DNA of 41,368 bases, taken from Chitinophagaceae bacterium. GTDB lineage: Bacteria; Bacteroidota; Bacteroidia; Cytophagales; JASGCU01. The notes beneath the pieces were generated by a model that saw nothing but the letters and a program-made list of their open reading frames with translations, did not search any database and had not been told where the DNA came from. Shown here piece by piece: positions 1-10,231 of this stretch; the first letter of the stretch is position 1; every line of letters starts with the position of its first letter. The DNA lies in the NCBI GenBank assembly GCA_030053935.1, contig JASGCU010000011.1:1-41368 (forward strand). Reading direction: 5' to 3'. Made by a program: the position numbers and the translations under genes.

Positions 1-320
1 AAATAAAAATACTTTTAAAAGAAAAACTACCTCAATACTTATGCCCGAGAAATATATATTTTGTAGAACAGATACAAAAAACTGCTTCCGGAAAAATACA
101 TAAAACAAACAAAGTCCCATTAAAAAATAAGATATAACAAAAAATTAAAACAACCGTCAACAAATTTTAAACAATTTCTCACATAAAAATATAGTTTTAT
201 TATATTCGTTATGCAATTTATTTATGAAATATCTAATTTTGTTAAAAAAAGAATAAATTGCGGTATTCTTAGTAACATAATTTCAAAAAATGAAAATTAG
301 AAATATATTATAAACAAATA
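1..320. other. Gene-free leader region with a degenerate repeat fragment
   Basis: No open frame with coding character is visible. Positions 41-80 hold a sequence with the core 'TTTGTAGAACA' preceded by 'CGAGAAATA', resembling the repeat units found in the palindromic structure near 19.4 kb. The remainder is A/T-rich and unremarkable apart from one possible promoter element. Confidence 0.6.
234..241 (+). promoter_or_regulatory. Possible Bacteroidota -7 box upstream of the TPR gene
   Basis: TAATTTTG matches the Bacteroidota -7 consensus TAnnTTTG. It lies 79 bases before the TPR start. No convincing TTG -33 box is seen at the usual spacing, and the genome is AT-rich enough for chance matches, so this is weak. 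Confidence 0.2.
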
Positions 321-1130
321 ATGTTAAAAAATAAAAAAGCAAAGGAATTTATAATATTATTCATATATACATTAGTAGGGTTATCGTTCATAATACTTTT
401 GTATTATTTACCTAAAGCAATCGTAAACAATAATACTAAAAACACAGAAACCACCATTCAAAAACAGAATAACTCTCTTGATGAAAAAACTTTAGACGAT
501 ATAAAAAAAATAGAAACATATAAAAAAAAACATCAAAATACATATTCACCATTTTTTGATTCATTATTATCCATATATCTAAAATATAAAGAAATAGATA
601 GTATGTATTTTTATACAGACAGATTACTAGAAAAAGATATTTCTCTCCCAACTTTAAAAAAAATAACAACTTTTTACTATAATATTTACGAAAGTTCACT
701 AGACAATCAAAAATATCAAAAATATGGATTAAAATGCGTAAAATGGTTAAAAAAAATATTAGAAAAAGAAGAGAGCAGTGATATAAAAATAAAATTATCT
801 ATGATTTTAATAAATTCAGAAAATCCTATGGAAGGAATATCGCTTTTAAAAGAGATTTTAACGACAGAGCCGAATAATATAGAAGCATTATATAGCTTAG
901 GATTTTTGTCTATACAATCTTCCCAATACAAAAAAGCAGAAGAAAGGTTTTTAAAAGTTCTTGAATTAGACAGTTTACATTACAGATCTTTATTTTATAT
1001 GGGATATATTGCACAGGAATTTTATAATAATAAAAAAGAGTCCCAAAAATGGTTTATAAAAGCAAAAAACACATCAAAAAACGATACAATTTTTACAAAT
1101 ACGATAGATTCATATATAAAAAATCAATAA
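321..1130 (+). CDS. Membrane-anchored TPR protein
   Basis: A 269-residue protein with one N-terminal hydrophobic segment (about residues 10-32), followed by a polar Asn/Lys/Gln-rich spacer and a helical C-terminal part. Two tetratricopeptide-like repeats are readable at about residues 180-250: one around 'NNIEALYSLGFLSIQSSQY' and one around 'LHYRSLFYMGYIAQEFYN'. Without an N-terminal lipobox it is most likely a signal-anchored inner-membrane protein with its TPR part outside the cytoplasm. TPR proteins scaffold protein complexes; no partner can be named. It precedes the small basic peptide and RNase G on the same strand and may be co-transcribed with them. The start is the first ATG, and a weak -7 box lies upstream. 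Confidence 0.8.
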   Translation: MLKNKKAKEFIILFIYTLVGLSFIILLYYLPKAIVNNNTKNTETTIQKQNNSLDEKTLDDIKKIETYKKKHQNTYSPFFDSLLSIYLKYKEIDSMYFYTDRLLEKDISLPTLKKITTFYYNIYESSLDNQKYQKYGLKCVKWLKKILEKEESSDIKIKLSMILINSENPMEGISLLKEILTTEPNNIEALYSLGFLSIQSSQYKKAEERFLKVLELDSLHYRSLFYMGYIAQEFYNNKKESQKWFIKAKNTSKNDTIFTNTIDSYIKNQ

Positions 1131-1161
1131 TTACATATAAAATAAATTAAAAAACAAAAAA

Positions 1162-1251
1162 ATGCCCTGCGGTAAAAAAAGAAAAAGACACAAAATATCA
1201 ACACACAAAAGAAAAAAAAGATTAAGAAAAAATCGTCATAAGAAAAAATAA
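1162..1251 (+). CDS. AURKAIP1/COX24-domain (bS22/mS38-like) small basic protein
   Basis: A 29-residue frame beginning MPCGKKRKRHKISTHKRKKR, almost entirely Lys, Arg and His, ending in KKK before TAA. Its pattern (GKKRKRHK, then THKRKKR, then KNRHKKK) matches what I know of short Bacteroidota proteins annotated as AURKAIP1/COX24-domain, related to mitochondrial ribosomal protein mS38 and actinobacterial bS22. The likely role is as a small-subunit ribosomal protein near the decoding region; this is family inference. It sits 36 bases before the RNase G start and 32 bases after the TPR gene, so joint transcription is likely. It is easily missed by gene callers because of its size, but its composition and conserved pattern make it credible. 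Confidence 0.85.
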   Translation: MPCGKKRKRHKISTHKRKKRLRKNRHKKK

Positions 1252-1286
1252 TTTATATTATTAACCCCATTAAATAAATCATCTTT

Positions 1287-2897
1287 GTGAGCAATGAATT
1301 AATTGTAAATGCAACAGAACAAGGATGTAGATTGGCGCTTTTAAAAGAAAAAAAAATAGTTGAGTATCATCACGAAAGTGCAGATGCGAGGTTTAACGTA
1401 GGAGATATTTTTTTAGGAACAGTATCAAGAATTGTTCCAGGATTAAATGCTGCTTTTATATCATTGGGAGAAGAAAAAGATGCTTTTTTGCACTATTTGG
1501 ATTTGGGTTCCCAAATAGCGTCTCTCAATAAATTTATAAAAATTATTACCGATCCCTATCAAAGTAAAAACCTCAATTATAAACTAAAAGGATTTACTAT
1601 AGAACCAGAGATAGATAAAAAAGGGAAAATGACACAAATATTGTCAAGAAACCAAAAAATACTGGTACAAATAGTAAAAGAGTCAATATCTACAAAAGGA
1701 CCACGATTGAGCTGTGATATATCAATAGCAGGACGTTACCTTGTTCTTGTCCCCTTTTCAAAAGGGGTAAACGTTTCAAAAAAAATAGAAAGTGGTGACG
1801 AAAGGAAAAGATTATCTAGATTAGTATTATCTATTAAACCAGAGAACTTTGCAGTTATAGTGAGGACAGTTGCTGAAAAAAAAGAAGTACTAGAACTAGA
1901 TAGAGATCTGAAAAATCTTTTATCTATTTGGGAAGAAGGGATAGCAAAACTCCAAACTGCAAAAGTACACGATAAAATTATCGGGGAAATGAATCGCACC
2001 ACCTCTGTTTTAAGAGATATTTTGAACGAATCTTTTGATGCTATACATATAGATAATAAAAATATGTATACCGAAGTGAAGAATTATATAAAAAATATCG
2101 CACCGGAAAAAGAGAAAATCGTAAAACTCTATACTCATAAAACAAAAATATTTGAGTATTTTGGCATAGAAAAACAATTACGAATGGCTTTTGATAGGAC
2201 CGTAAATCTATCTGGTGGTGGCTATATTATTATAGAACATACAGAAGCACTTTATGTAATAGACGTAAATAGTGGAAATAAATCTACGATAGAACAAAAT
2301 CAAGAAGCTACCGCCCTTAGTGTTAATATAGAAGCATGTATAGAAATATCCAGACAACTAAAATTAAGAGATATGGGAGGTATCATTGTTATAGATTTTA
2401 TTGATATGCGGTCATCCGAAAATAAGAAAAAAGTATATGACAAATTAAGAGAAGAGATGGAAACCGACAGAGCTAAGCATATAATACTACCTCTTTCTAA
2501 ATTTGGACTTATACAAATTACTAGAGAACGAGTGAGACCCGTTCCTAAAATATCTACACAAGAAATGTGTTACGCTTGCTCAGGAACAGGAAAACTTGGA
2601 ACAGCAATATCTATATCAGATAAAATAGAAGAAAATATAGAATATATTTTAAAAAAGCAAAATGAGAAGAAATTAACTCTTACAGTCCACCCATATCTTT
2701 TTTCTTATTTTACAAAAGGTGTTTTTTCTATAAAAATTCATTGGTTTTTTAAATATAAAAAATGGATTAAAATTATAGAAGATACTTCTTTAGGAGTTGG
2801 AGAATTTCATTTTTATAACGCTTTCGGAGAAGAAATAGAAACATTAGAGAAAAAAGAAATAAAAATAGAAAATCCCATTGAAAGATTTGATGTTTAA
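1287..2897 (+). CDS. rng: Ribonuclease E/G family endoribonuclease
   Basis: A 536-residue RNase G-type enzyme that cleaves single-stranded, A/U-rich RNA in rRNA maturation and mRNA decay. The N-terminus (MSNELIVNATEQGCRLALL) and 'GDIFLGTVSRIVPGLNAAF' start an S1-type RNA-binding domain. The catalytic aspartates lie in 'YVIDVNSGNKS' (about residue 325) and 'IVIDFIDM' (about residue 368). 'CYACSGTG' (about residue 427) is the Cys pair of the zinc-link that joins protomers. It is close to RNase G length and lacks the long C-terminal degradosome scaffold of RNase E. The start is GTG, chosen because it gives the conserved MSNELIVN opening. A charged insertion interrupts the S1 region (about residues 88-120), as in Bacteroidota relatives. 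Confidence 0.95.
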   Translation: MSNELIVNATEQGCRLALLKEKKIVEYHHESADARFNVGDIFLGTVSRIVPGLNAAFISLGEEKDAFLHYLDLGSQIASLNKFIKIITDPYQSKNLNYKLKGFTIEPEIDKKGKMTQILSRNQKILVQIVKESISTKGPRLSCDISIAGRYLVLVPFSKGVNVSKKIESGDERKRLSRLVLSIKPENFAVIVRTVAEKKEVLELDRDLKNLLSIWEEGIAKLQTAKVHDKIIGEMNRTTSVLRDILNESFDAIHIDNKNMYTEVKNYIKNIAPEKEKIVKLYTHKTKIFEYFGIEKQLRMAFDRTVNLSGGGYIIIEHTEALYVIDVNSGNKSTIEQNQEATALSVNIEACIEISRQLKLRDMGGIIVIDFIDMRSSENKKKVYDKLREEMETDRAKHIILPLSKFGLIQITRERVRPVPKISTQEMCYACSGTGKLGTAISISDKIEENIEYILKKQNEKKLTLTVHPYLFSYFTKGVFSIKIHWFFKYKKWIKIIEDTSLGVGEFHFYNAFGEEIETLEKKEIKIENPIERFDV

Positions 2898-2946
2898 CTG
2901 TAATAATACATATATTTATTCTATATAAGTAATAAAAAAACACCTT

Positions 2947-4203
2947 ATGCATGTTGATATTATTGATTTGATATCTGTATTAGTATCTTTAGCTGCATTT
3001 TTTTCGTTGATAAACACAAGATTTTTAAAACTCCCCAATTCTATTGGGCTTATGTTTATAGGACTCATGGTATCGCTATTTGTATTTATTTTAGGATTTT
3101 TTTTTCCCCATATATTAAAAATAGCTCAATACATAACAGAAGAATTTGATTTTAAAGACGTACTTTTTCATATAATACTCAATTTTCTATTATTCTCAGC
3201 AGCTATTAATATTAATTTAAGAAAGTTTTCCGAAGAATCTGGTAAAATATTTTTTCTTTCATTAGTAGGTATTGTATTTTCTACTACAATAATAGGATTA
3301 CTCATGTTTTATATCTTACCTCTTCTGCAGGTAAATATAGATTTGAAAGAATGCTTTTTATTTGGGGCAATACTATCTCCTACTGATCCTGTAACAGTGC
3401 AATCTCTTATAAAGAAGTTTAAACTTTCCATAGATGTTGAAACAATCATCGGTAGTGAATCTTTATTAAATAATGGGATCGGGATACTCGTATTTTTATC
3501 TATATTGAAAATAAATACAGGAGAGTTAGACATACTTAATATAGAGCATATAGCATTCTCATTAATACAAGAAATATTTGGAGGTATTTTTTTAGGAGTA
3601 GTCATGGGATATGCATGTTTAAAATTTTTACGTAAAATAGATAACGATCATGTAGAAATAGAAATTTTGTTAACTGTTACAATAGTTATAGTAGCTTCCC
3701 GTATTGGTAATCTTTTTGAAATATCCGGTACATTGGCAGTAATAATGATTGGATTATTTGTAGGAAGTGAAGGAAAAGATCAAAACGTATCCTCTTCTAC
3801 AGGAATTTATGTATATAGATTTTGGTATCTTATAGATGAAGCACTTATATCTATTTTGTACATATTAGTTGGATTTGAAATTATTATTCTCATTGATTCT
3901 ATTAATTATTTAAATATAGGTATGGCTTTACTTATTATATTATTAGTATTTATAACGAGATATATAACAATCTTCTTTTCTGTAACTATTATAAATTTAT
4001 TTAAACAATGGCCGTATAATATGGTATCTATTCTTACTTGGGGAGGAATAAAGGGTCCCATTTCTATAGCTTTAGCACTTTATCTACCAGATACTCTTGG
4101 GGAAACAAAAAAAATATTACTATTTTGTACTTACTTTATTGTAGTTTTTTCCATGTTTATTCAAGGGTTTGTATTAAGAAAAATTTTAAATAAAAATTCA
4201 TAA
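2947..4203 (+). CDS. CPA1-family Na+(K+)/H+ antiporter-like protein with altered ND motif
   Basis: A 418-residue, strongly hydrophobic protein with about 12 membrane segments and the CPA1/NhaP layout. 'SPTDPVTVQSL' (residues 144-154) matches the conserved TDP motif. The following helix reads 'GSESLLNNGIG'; the family normally has ESLFNDG, so the aspartate of the ND pair is replaced by Asn-176. That Asp is the ion-binding carboxylate in characterised NhaP-type exchangers. 'WGGIKGPISIALAL' near the C-terminus corresponds to the conserved GGL(R/K)G helix. A paralogue at 39852-41171 keeps ND. The protein has no TrkA-C-like cytosolic tail. Membership of the CPA1 fold is clear, but exchange activity is doubtful from the sequence. 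It stands alone, 50 bases after rng. Confidence 0.9.
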   Translation: MHVDIIDLISVLVSLAAFFSLINTRFLKLPNSIGLMFIGLMVSLFVFILGFFFPHILKIAQYITEEFDFKDVLFHIILNFLLFSAAININLRKFSEESGKIFFLSLVGIVFSTTIIGLLMFYILPLLQVNIDLKECFLFGAILSPTDPVTVQSLIKKFKLSIDVETIIGSESLLNNGIGILVFLSILKINTGELDILNIEHIAFSLIQEIFGGIFLGVVMGYACLKFLRKIDNDHVEIEILLTVTIVIVASRIGNLFEISGTLAVIMIGLFVGSEGKDQNVSSSTGIYVYRFWYLIDEALISILYILVGFEIIILIDSINYLNIGMALLIILLVFITRYITIFFSVTIINLFKQWPYNMVSILTWGGIKGPISIALALYLPDTLGETKKILLFCTYFIVVFSMFIQGFVLRKILNKNS

Positions 4204-4343
4204 GTACAATTTACTGTATGTATACCTGTAGAAGAATATTAGAATTTAAAAATAGATATTTTTTATTACAATAATAAAATACATCAATTACCAAAATTAT
4301 TTTTTTTATAAATTTAATATTATTTACTAAATTTTTATACACT

Positions 4344-4985
4344 ATGAAATTAAGTATAGCAGAGGGTTTACTACTCATAGCTTTTGATGATACGGAAGGG
4401 CGTTTACTTGCAGATGCAGATAAGGGAATAGATAATGCTCTTATAGGAGCACTATTAATGGAATTAGGTTTACTAAAAAAAGTATCTTTTAAAAATAATG
4501 TTATTACCATCCATAATAATTCTTTAACCGATAATAAATTATTAAACCTTGGTATAAAAGTAATAGAAGAATACAACAATTTTGATGCTATAGATTTTAT
4601 AGAATCATCGTCTTCAGGGAAATTAAAAAATATAAAAGAAGAAACTACTTCTTTATTGGTGGAAAGAGGGATTTTAAAAAAAGAAGTAACGAAACTTTTA
4701 TGGCTTCCTATCTCTCAAAGAATGGATAATGCAAATTACACCTTTGAGCGAGAGATTAGAGATACTATAAAATCAATAGTTATGAATAATATGACCCCGC
4801 CTCCTGCATTTGTAATACTCATAGTTTTACTAGCAAGTTTAAAAATATTGGACGATATCTTCCCAAAAGACGAAGAACACATTGATGCAGTAAAATATGC
4901 AAAAGATATTCTTAAGTTTCGTTATATAGATCCAAATATATCAGAAACATTAGAAGCAATAAAAAATCACATCCTTCATTTATAA
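4344..4985 (+). CDS. GOLPH3/VPS74 (GPP34) family protein
   Basis: A 213-residue soluble protein. The opening 'LSIAEGLLLIAFDDTEGRLL', then 'IDNALIGALLMELGLL', 'LLVERGILKKE' and 'NMTPPPAFVILIVLLAS' follow the order of conserved blocks in the GPP34 family. In eukaryotes GOLPH3/Vps74 binds phosphatidylinositol-4-phosphate on Golgi membranes and sorts glycosyltransferases. Bacterial members are widespread, but their role is largely unknown; membrane-lipid binding is inference. It lies between the altered antiporter and groES, with long non-coding stretches on both sides (140 and 439 bases), so it is probably its own transcription unit. The start is the ATG giving MKLSIAEGLL; no upstream extension is supported. 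Confidence 0.85.
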   Translation: MKLSIAEGLLLIAFDDTEGRLLADADKGIDNALIGALLMELGLLKKVSFKNNVITIHNNSLTDNKLLNLGIKVIEEYNNFDAIDFIESSSSGKLKNIKEETTSLLVERGILKKEVTKLLWLPISQRMDNANYTFEREIRDTIKSIVMNNMTPPPAFVILIVLLASLKILDDIFPKDEEHIDAVKYAKDILKFRYIDPNISETLEAIKNHILHL

Positions 4986-5424
4986 TACTCTTTTAATCTT
5001 ATAAACTCCTCATAAAAAGACAGAGAATACTCATACATTTTTGTGTATTTTCAGAATGAATTTTGGATGCTACACCAAAAAGTTGTTTTTTATACTATGT
5101 CTAATTTTCTAACTGTTTGGTTACCAATAGTTTTAGAACCGAATATTTTGGTAAAAGACAGATTTCCATAACATACTCATTTTTTGAATGCATTAAAAAC
5201 GTATTACAAGCATTTTACACATAATCTCACAAAATTTTGTGCATTATTTATGATTTTCAGAACAAATTCAAAAATCGTATGAATAAACTGCAATTATGTC
5301 AGTATAGTATGGTGCCAAATATGACAAAATACAAGTAAATTAGAATGGCATAAAAAATGTATTTTTATTAAGTATAAAAACACAGTTACAATTTATTCAT
5401 TTTTTCATTAAATATATTTATATT
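4986..5424. other. Intergenic region upstream of groESL
   Basis: A 439-base gap with no coding frame. I looked for a CIRCE operator (TTAGCACTC and its inverted copy) and do not see one. It contains a 14-base perfect palindrome CACAAAATTTTGTG (5228-5241), and two similar stretches around TTTTCAGAA (about 5048 and 5253). On the minus strand at 5073-5136 lies a degenerate copy of a repeat also found near 12.3 kb and 34.4 kb. The heat-shock promoter must lie here but cannot be pinned down. Confidence 0.5.
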
Positions 5425-5703
5425 ATGTCACAAGTAAAATTTAAACCATTAGCAGATAGAGTGTTGGTAGAAGCATCACCTGCAGAAGAAAAAACACTAT
5501 CGGGTATAATTATTCCTGATACAGCAAAAGAAAAGCCACAAAAAGGCAAAGTAATAGCAGTAGGAATAGGGAAAAAAGATGAGCCGATAACTGTAAAAGT
5601 AGGAGATACGGTACTATATGGAAAATATTCTGGTACCGAAATACATATAGACGGAAAAGATTATCTTATTATGAGAGAATCTGATATATTTGGCGTTATT
5701 TAA
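5425..5703 (+). CDS. groES: Co-chaperonin GroES (Hsp10)
   Basis: A 92-residue protein with the full GroES pattern: '[19 protein letters not shown]' at the start, the mobile-loop segment '[20 protein letters not shown]', '[15 protein letters not shown]' and the end '[14 protein letters not shown]'. It forms the heptameric lid over GroEL and helps cytosolic protein folding. It lies 57 bases upstream of groEL in the standard groES-groEL order, and one transcript ending at the hairpin after groEL is likely. Confidence 0.98.
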   Translation: MSQVKFKPLADRVLVEASPAEEKTLSGIIIPDTAKEKPQKGKVIAVGIGKKDEPITVKVGDTVLYGKYSGTEIHIDGKDYLIMRESDIFGVI

Positions 5704-5745
5704 ACGTTAAAGTTACAACTTAATTTTTTAACAAAAACTAAATAA

Positions 5746-7389
<1,644 letters not shown>

Positions 7390-7431
7390 TAGATTTCAAT
7401 TTTTTCACAAATAAAAACACATACAGTAATT

Positions 7432-7465
7432 AAACCCTTTCTATTCTATAGGAAGGGTTTTTTTA
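7432..7465 (+). terminator. Intrinsic terminator of groESL
   Basis: AAACCCTTTC (7432-7441) pairs with GGAAGGGTTT (7451-7460) as a 10-bp stem with one G-U pair and a 9-base loop, followed directly by a T run. It lies between the groEL stop and the NFACT start. Confidence 0.85.
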
Positions 7466-7477
7466 TTCTTAATAAAT

Positions 7478-9010
7478 ATGTATCTCAATTACTATTTCTT
7501 TCAATCACTCTGCCCAGAAATAAAATTATTTCTAGAAGGATTCCAACTGCGAGAGTGCTTCAGCCAAGAAAAAGAAGAACTTATATTCCTCTTTAAAAAA
7601 AATAAAGAAGAAAAATATATAAAAGTATCCGTAACCTCCGAGATGCCTTATATTCTTTTTCCTCAAAATGTCATACGTGCAAAAAAAAACACAAAAGATA
7701 TTTTCTCATTTGCAATAAATGGAACCGTAAAAAACTGCTCCGTCATATATAATGATAGATCTTTCCTCCTAGAATTAGACAATGAATCTACATTTTTATT
7801 TAAAATGCATGGCTCTGTATCTAATATTATTGCTTATGATAAAAACAACATACCACATCTCTTTAAAAATATTCTAAAAACAGACCTTTTATTAACCCCA
7901 AAAAGCTTAGAAAAAAATTTACCTCTCTCTTTTGAAAGATTTCAAGAACTCAATGGGGAAATAAAAAATTTTCTCCCAACCTTAGGAAAAGAATGCGAAC
8001 GATATCTCTCACAACAAAATTACTACACAAGTGATACAGAACAACAATGGAAACTTATACAATACTTACTCAAAGAATTTGAAAAAAAACAGTTTTATAT
8101 ACAAAATAATCTGTTGACTCTCTTCCCACCAAATGGAGAATCTTTTATATCCCATTCCGCAATAGAAGCCAATAATATCTTTGTCCAAAAATTAATAAAA
8201 GACCACTATCTTAACAAAAATAAAAAAAAACTCCTATCCCAAATATCAAATAACATTCGTAAATATACTATTTCCATAGAAGAAAAAAGAAAAAGATTGC
8301 AAACCCTTGCCACTCAAAAGAATTACAAAGAACTTGCTGATATCCTTATGGCAAATATACATAAGCTCCAAAAAGGAATGGAAAAAGCTACCCTTTTTAA
8401 CTTTTATCAAAATGCCGAAGTAGAAATTCCCTTAAATAAACTCCTCTCGCCTCAAAAAAATGCTGAACTATTCTATAAAAAATATAAAAATCAATTCATA
8501 GAAGTAGAAAACCTGGAAACCTCTATCAAACAAAAAACAGAAATAAAAGAAAATCTCCAAAAAAAATTAGCAGATATAGAAAGAATAGAAAATGTGAAGG
8601 TTCTAAAAGAATTTAGTGAAATACATGAAACATTAGAAACAAAAAAAAAAGAATTAGAACACAAACATTATTGGGCATACGAAAAAATGGGGTACGAAAT
8701 ACGGGTCGGCACAAATGGAAAAAACAATGAAAAACTGCTTTCACAAGCAGGAAATAAAAATGATATGTGGCTCCACGTAAAAGATGCTCCCGGAAGCCAT
8801 GTAATTATAAAATGGAAACCCGGACAAAATTTCCCCCAACCCGTAATAGAATATGCTGCAGGATTAGCAGCAAAATACTCAAAAAAAAAAAATGAAACCC
8901 TTTGCCCCGTAACCGTAACCCCCCGAAAATTTGTAAGAAAAGCAAAAGGAGGAAAACCAGGAACCGTCATCGTAGAAAAAGAAGAAGTAATTTTAGTCCC
9001 CCCGTTATAA
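7478..9010 (+). CDS. NFACT-family (RqcH/FbpA-like) protein
   Basis: A 510-residue protein: a reduced NFACT-N domain (about 1-180), helical coiled-coil region (about 180-400, Lys/Glu-rich with 'EKRKRLQTLATQKNYKELAD'), and a clear NFACT-R domain whose signature 'NDMWLHVKDAPGSHVIIK' is at about residues 427-444. Family members recognise stalled large ribosomal subunits; bacterial RqcH recruits tRNA-Ala and adds C-terminal alanine tails. 'YNDRSFLLEL' could be the Asp-Arg pair needed for tRNA recruitment. The following 'MHGSVSNIIAYD' has Ser-Val where many relatives have Gly-Arg before the SN pair. Whether it tails nascent chains is an inference. Start ATG lies 13 bases after the groESL T run. Confidence 0.9.
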   Translation: MYLNYYFFQSLCPEIKLFLEGFQLRECFSQEKEELIFLFKKNKEEKYIKVSVTSEMPYILFPQNVIRAKKNTKDIFSFAINGTVKNCSVIYNDRSFLLELDNESTFLFKMHGSVSNIIAYDKNNIPHLFKNILKTDLLLTPKSLEKNLPLSFERFQELNGEIKNFLPTLGKECERYLSQQNYYTSDTEQQWKLIQYLLKEFEKKQFYIQNNLLTLFPPNGESFISHSAIEANNIFVQKLIKDHYLNKNKKKLLSQISNNIRKYTISIEEKRKRLQTLATQKNYKELADILMANIHKLQKGMEKATLFNFYQNAEVEIPLNKLLSPQKNAELFYKKYKNQFIEVENLETSIKQKTEIKENLQKKLADIERIENVKVLKEFSEIHETLETKKKELEHKHYWAYEKMGYEIRVGTNGKNNEKLLSQAGNKNDMWLHVKDAPGSHVIIKWKPGQNFPQPVIEYAAGLAAKYSKKKNETLCPVTVTPRKFVRKAKGGKPGTVIVEKEEVILVPPL

Positions 9011-9054
9011 ATATTTCCTTATCTGACAAAGTAAAAAATCTCAAGAAAAAAAAA

Positions 9055-9080
9055 GAGTCCCTTGATAAAACAAGGGACTC
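9055..9080 (-). terminator. Hairpin terminator for the fasciclin gene
   Basis: GAGTCCCTTG (9055-9064) and CAAGGGACTC (9071-9080) form a perfect 10-bp stem with a 6-base loop. Read on the minus strand it is followed by a run of nine Ts (9046-9054), ideal for the fasciclin gene. Read on plus there is no T run, so it serves the NFACT gene poorly. Confidence 0.85.
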
Positions 9081-9116
9081 ACAAAAATATTAAAAATATA
9101 TTTTTTCTGTAATGCA

Positions 9117-9139
9117 TTTATTGTAATATTTACAATAAA
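9117..9139. repeat. Perfect inverted repeat after the fasciclin gene
   Basis: TTTATTGTAA (9117-9126) and TTACAATAAA (9130-9139) form a perfect 10-bp inverted repeat with a 3-base spacer, 9 bases beyond the fasciclin stop. It could be an AT-rich RNA hairpin protecting the mRNA end or a protein-binding dyad. Confidence 0.6.
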
Positions 9140-9148
9140 ACGTACAAT

Positions 9149-10231
9149 TTACTGCCTCAAAATAATAATTCCTACGTGAAGAATGCTTCCATTTCCTCCC
9201 GAATACTGGTCAAAACTTAGAATAGGGAAATTTTGTGCTGTTGGTAGCCCTGCCTCAGTTGTTGCAGTAGATAAAATGTATCCCGTAGGATTTGTTTGTG
9301 ACTTCCCTTGATTATATACAGTAAAAGTTATTCCATTAAGATTTGTTAATCTTGCACCTGCTACTAAGTTTGCAGCTGTGCTAGTACCACTTTTAGAAGT
9401 AAAAGAACCTGTGAATATGTGATTTTTAACAAATGCTGATGCAGTTGTAGAATTTGTTTTTATACTCGCTAAAAGTTGCTCTTTTGTTATACTCTGAGTA
9501 CCTGCGGCTAAAGCAAAAATATCGTTAGGAACAGTGGTAGGGAAAAAACAAGTATATGGCTTTGTGTTTGATGCGCCTAATTTTATTTTAAGAGAATCAT
9601 TCGGATTGGTAAGATTTATTATATCTGCAATATCTGCAAACGCTTTTGCAAGAAAAACAGCTTGACCTACAGAACCTAACACAGACCCAATCTGACTAAA
9701 TACTGCTACGGGAGGAATTAATATGGCTTCTACTACATGTACTACTCCATTTGTTGCTTTTATATCTTTTTTCGCATCAGTGATTTTTACCGTAGTATTA
9801 GATCCACCTTCTCTTACAGTTCCTGTTGCAGAAATAGTTAAATTTTCTGTCTGTAAAGTAGTAACTGTTTTTCCTAATATATCATTAAACAACTTTTGAT
9901 CTTTTGCAAAGTGAAAATTTAATACTGTTAGTACTACATCTTCTCGTATAGTGGAAAGATCTGCTGATAGAGTTGCTTTTAACGTTCTAAAAGCAGCGTT
10001 ATTGGGAGCAAATACTGTATGTGCAACTGTTCCTTCTATGTATCCTTTTAAGGTAGAATTTGCAGTTACATAACTCGTAAAAATGCTCAAAGTAGTATCA
10101 GCTGCCAAAAGCTGTGCGATAGTTTGTGTTGGTACTGGTTCTGGTGGAGTTGTAGTACATCCAGAAAATAAAACACTCCCTATCATAATCAAGGCAAAAA
10201 TCGCCTTCTTTAAAAAATTTAATTTGATCAT
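9149..10231 (-). CDS. Fasciclin-domain lipoprotein (two domains)
   Basis: A 360-residue secreted lipoprotein. The N-terminus has a basic start, a hydrophobic stretch and a lipobox ending in Cys-25 (VLFSGC), followed by a Thr/Pro spacer. Two fasciclin (FAS1/beta-Ig-H3) domains follow at about 38-175 and 178-358. Domain 1 shows 'HTVFAPNNAAFRTL' and 'GVVHVVEAILIPP', the two conserved FAS1 boxes; domain 2 is more divergent and ends with 'GSILHVGIIIL'. FAS1 domains mediate adhesion or surface interaction; the ligand is unknown. It is a single-gene unit flanked by convergent NFACT and divergent tatA, with its own strong terminator. Confidence 0.92.
   Translation of the reverse strand: MIKLNFLKKAIFALIMIGSVLFSGCTTTPPEPVPTQTIAQLLAADTTLSIFTSYVTANSTLKGYIEGTVAHTVFAPNNAAFRTLKATLSADLSTIREDVVLTVLNFHFAKDQKLFNDILGKTVTTLQTENLTISATGTVREGGSNTTVKITDAKKDIKATNGVVHVVEAILIPPVAVFSQIGSVLGSVGQAVFLAKAFADIADIINLTNPNDSLKIKLGASNTKPYTCFFPTTVPNDIFALAAGTQSITKEQLLASIKTNSTTASAFVKNHIFTGSFTSKSGTSTAANLVAGARLTNLNGITFTVYNQGKSQTNPTGYILSTATTEAGLPTAQNFPILSFDQYSGGNGSILHVGIIILRQ

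Noticed and set aside
1278-1290. Promoter-like ATCTTTG at the rng start
   Set aside because: It overlaps the start codon and lacks the TA of the -7 consensus, so it cannot drive the full gene.
4986-5424. CIRCE/HrcA operator before groES
   Set aside because: No TTAGCACTC-N9-GAGTGCTAA or close variant is present; the palindrome CACAAAATTTTGTG is different.
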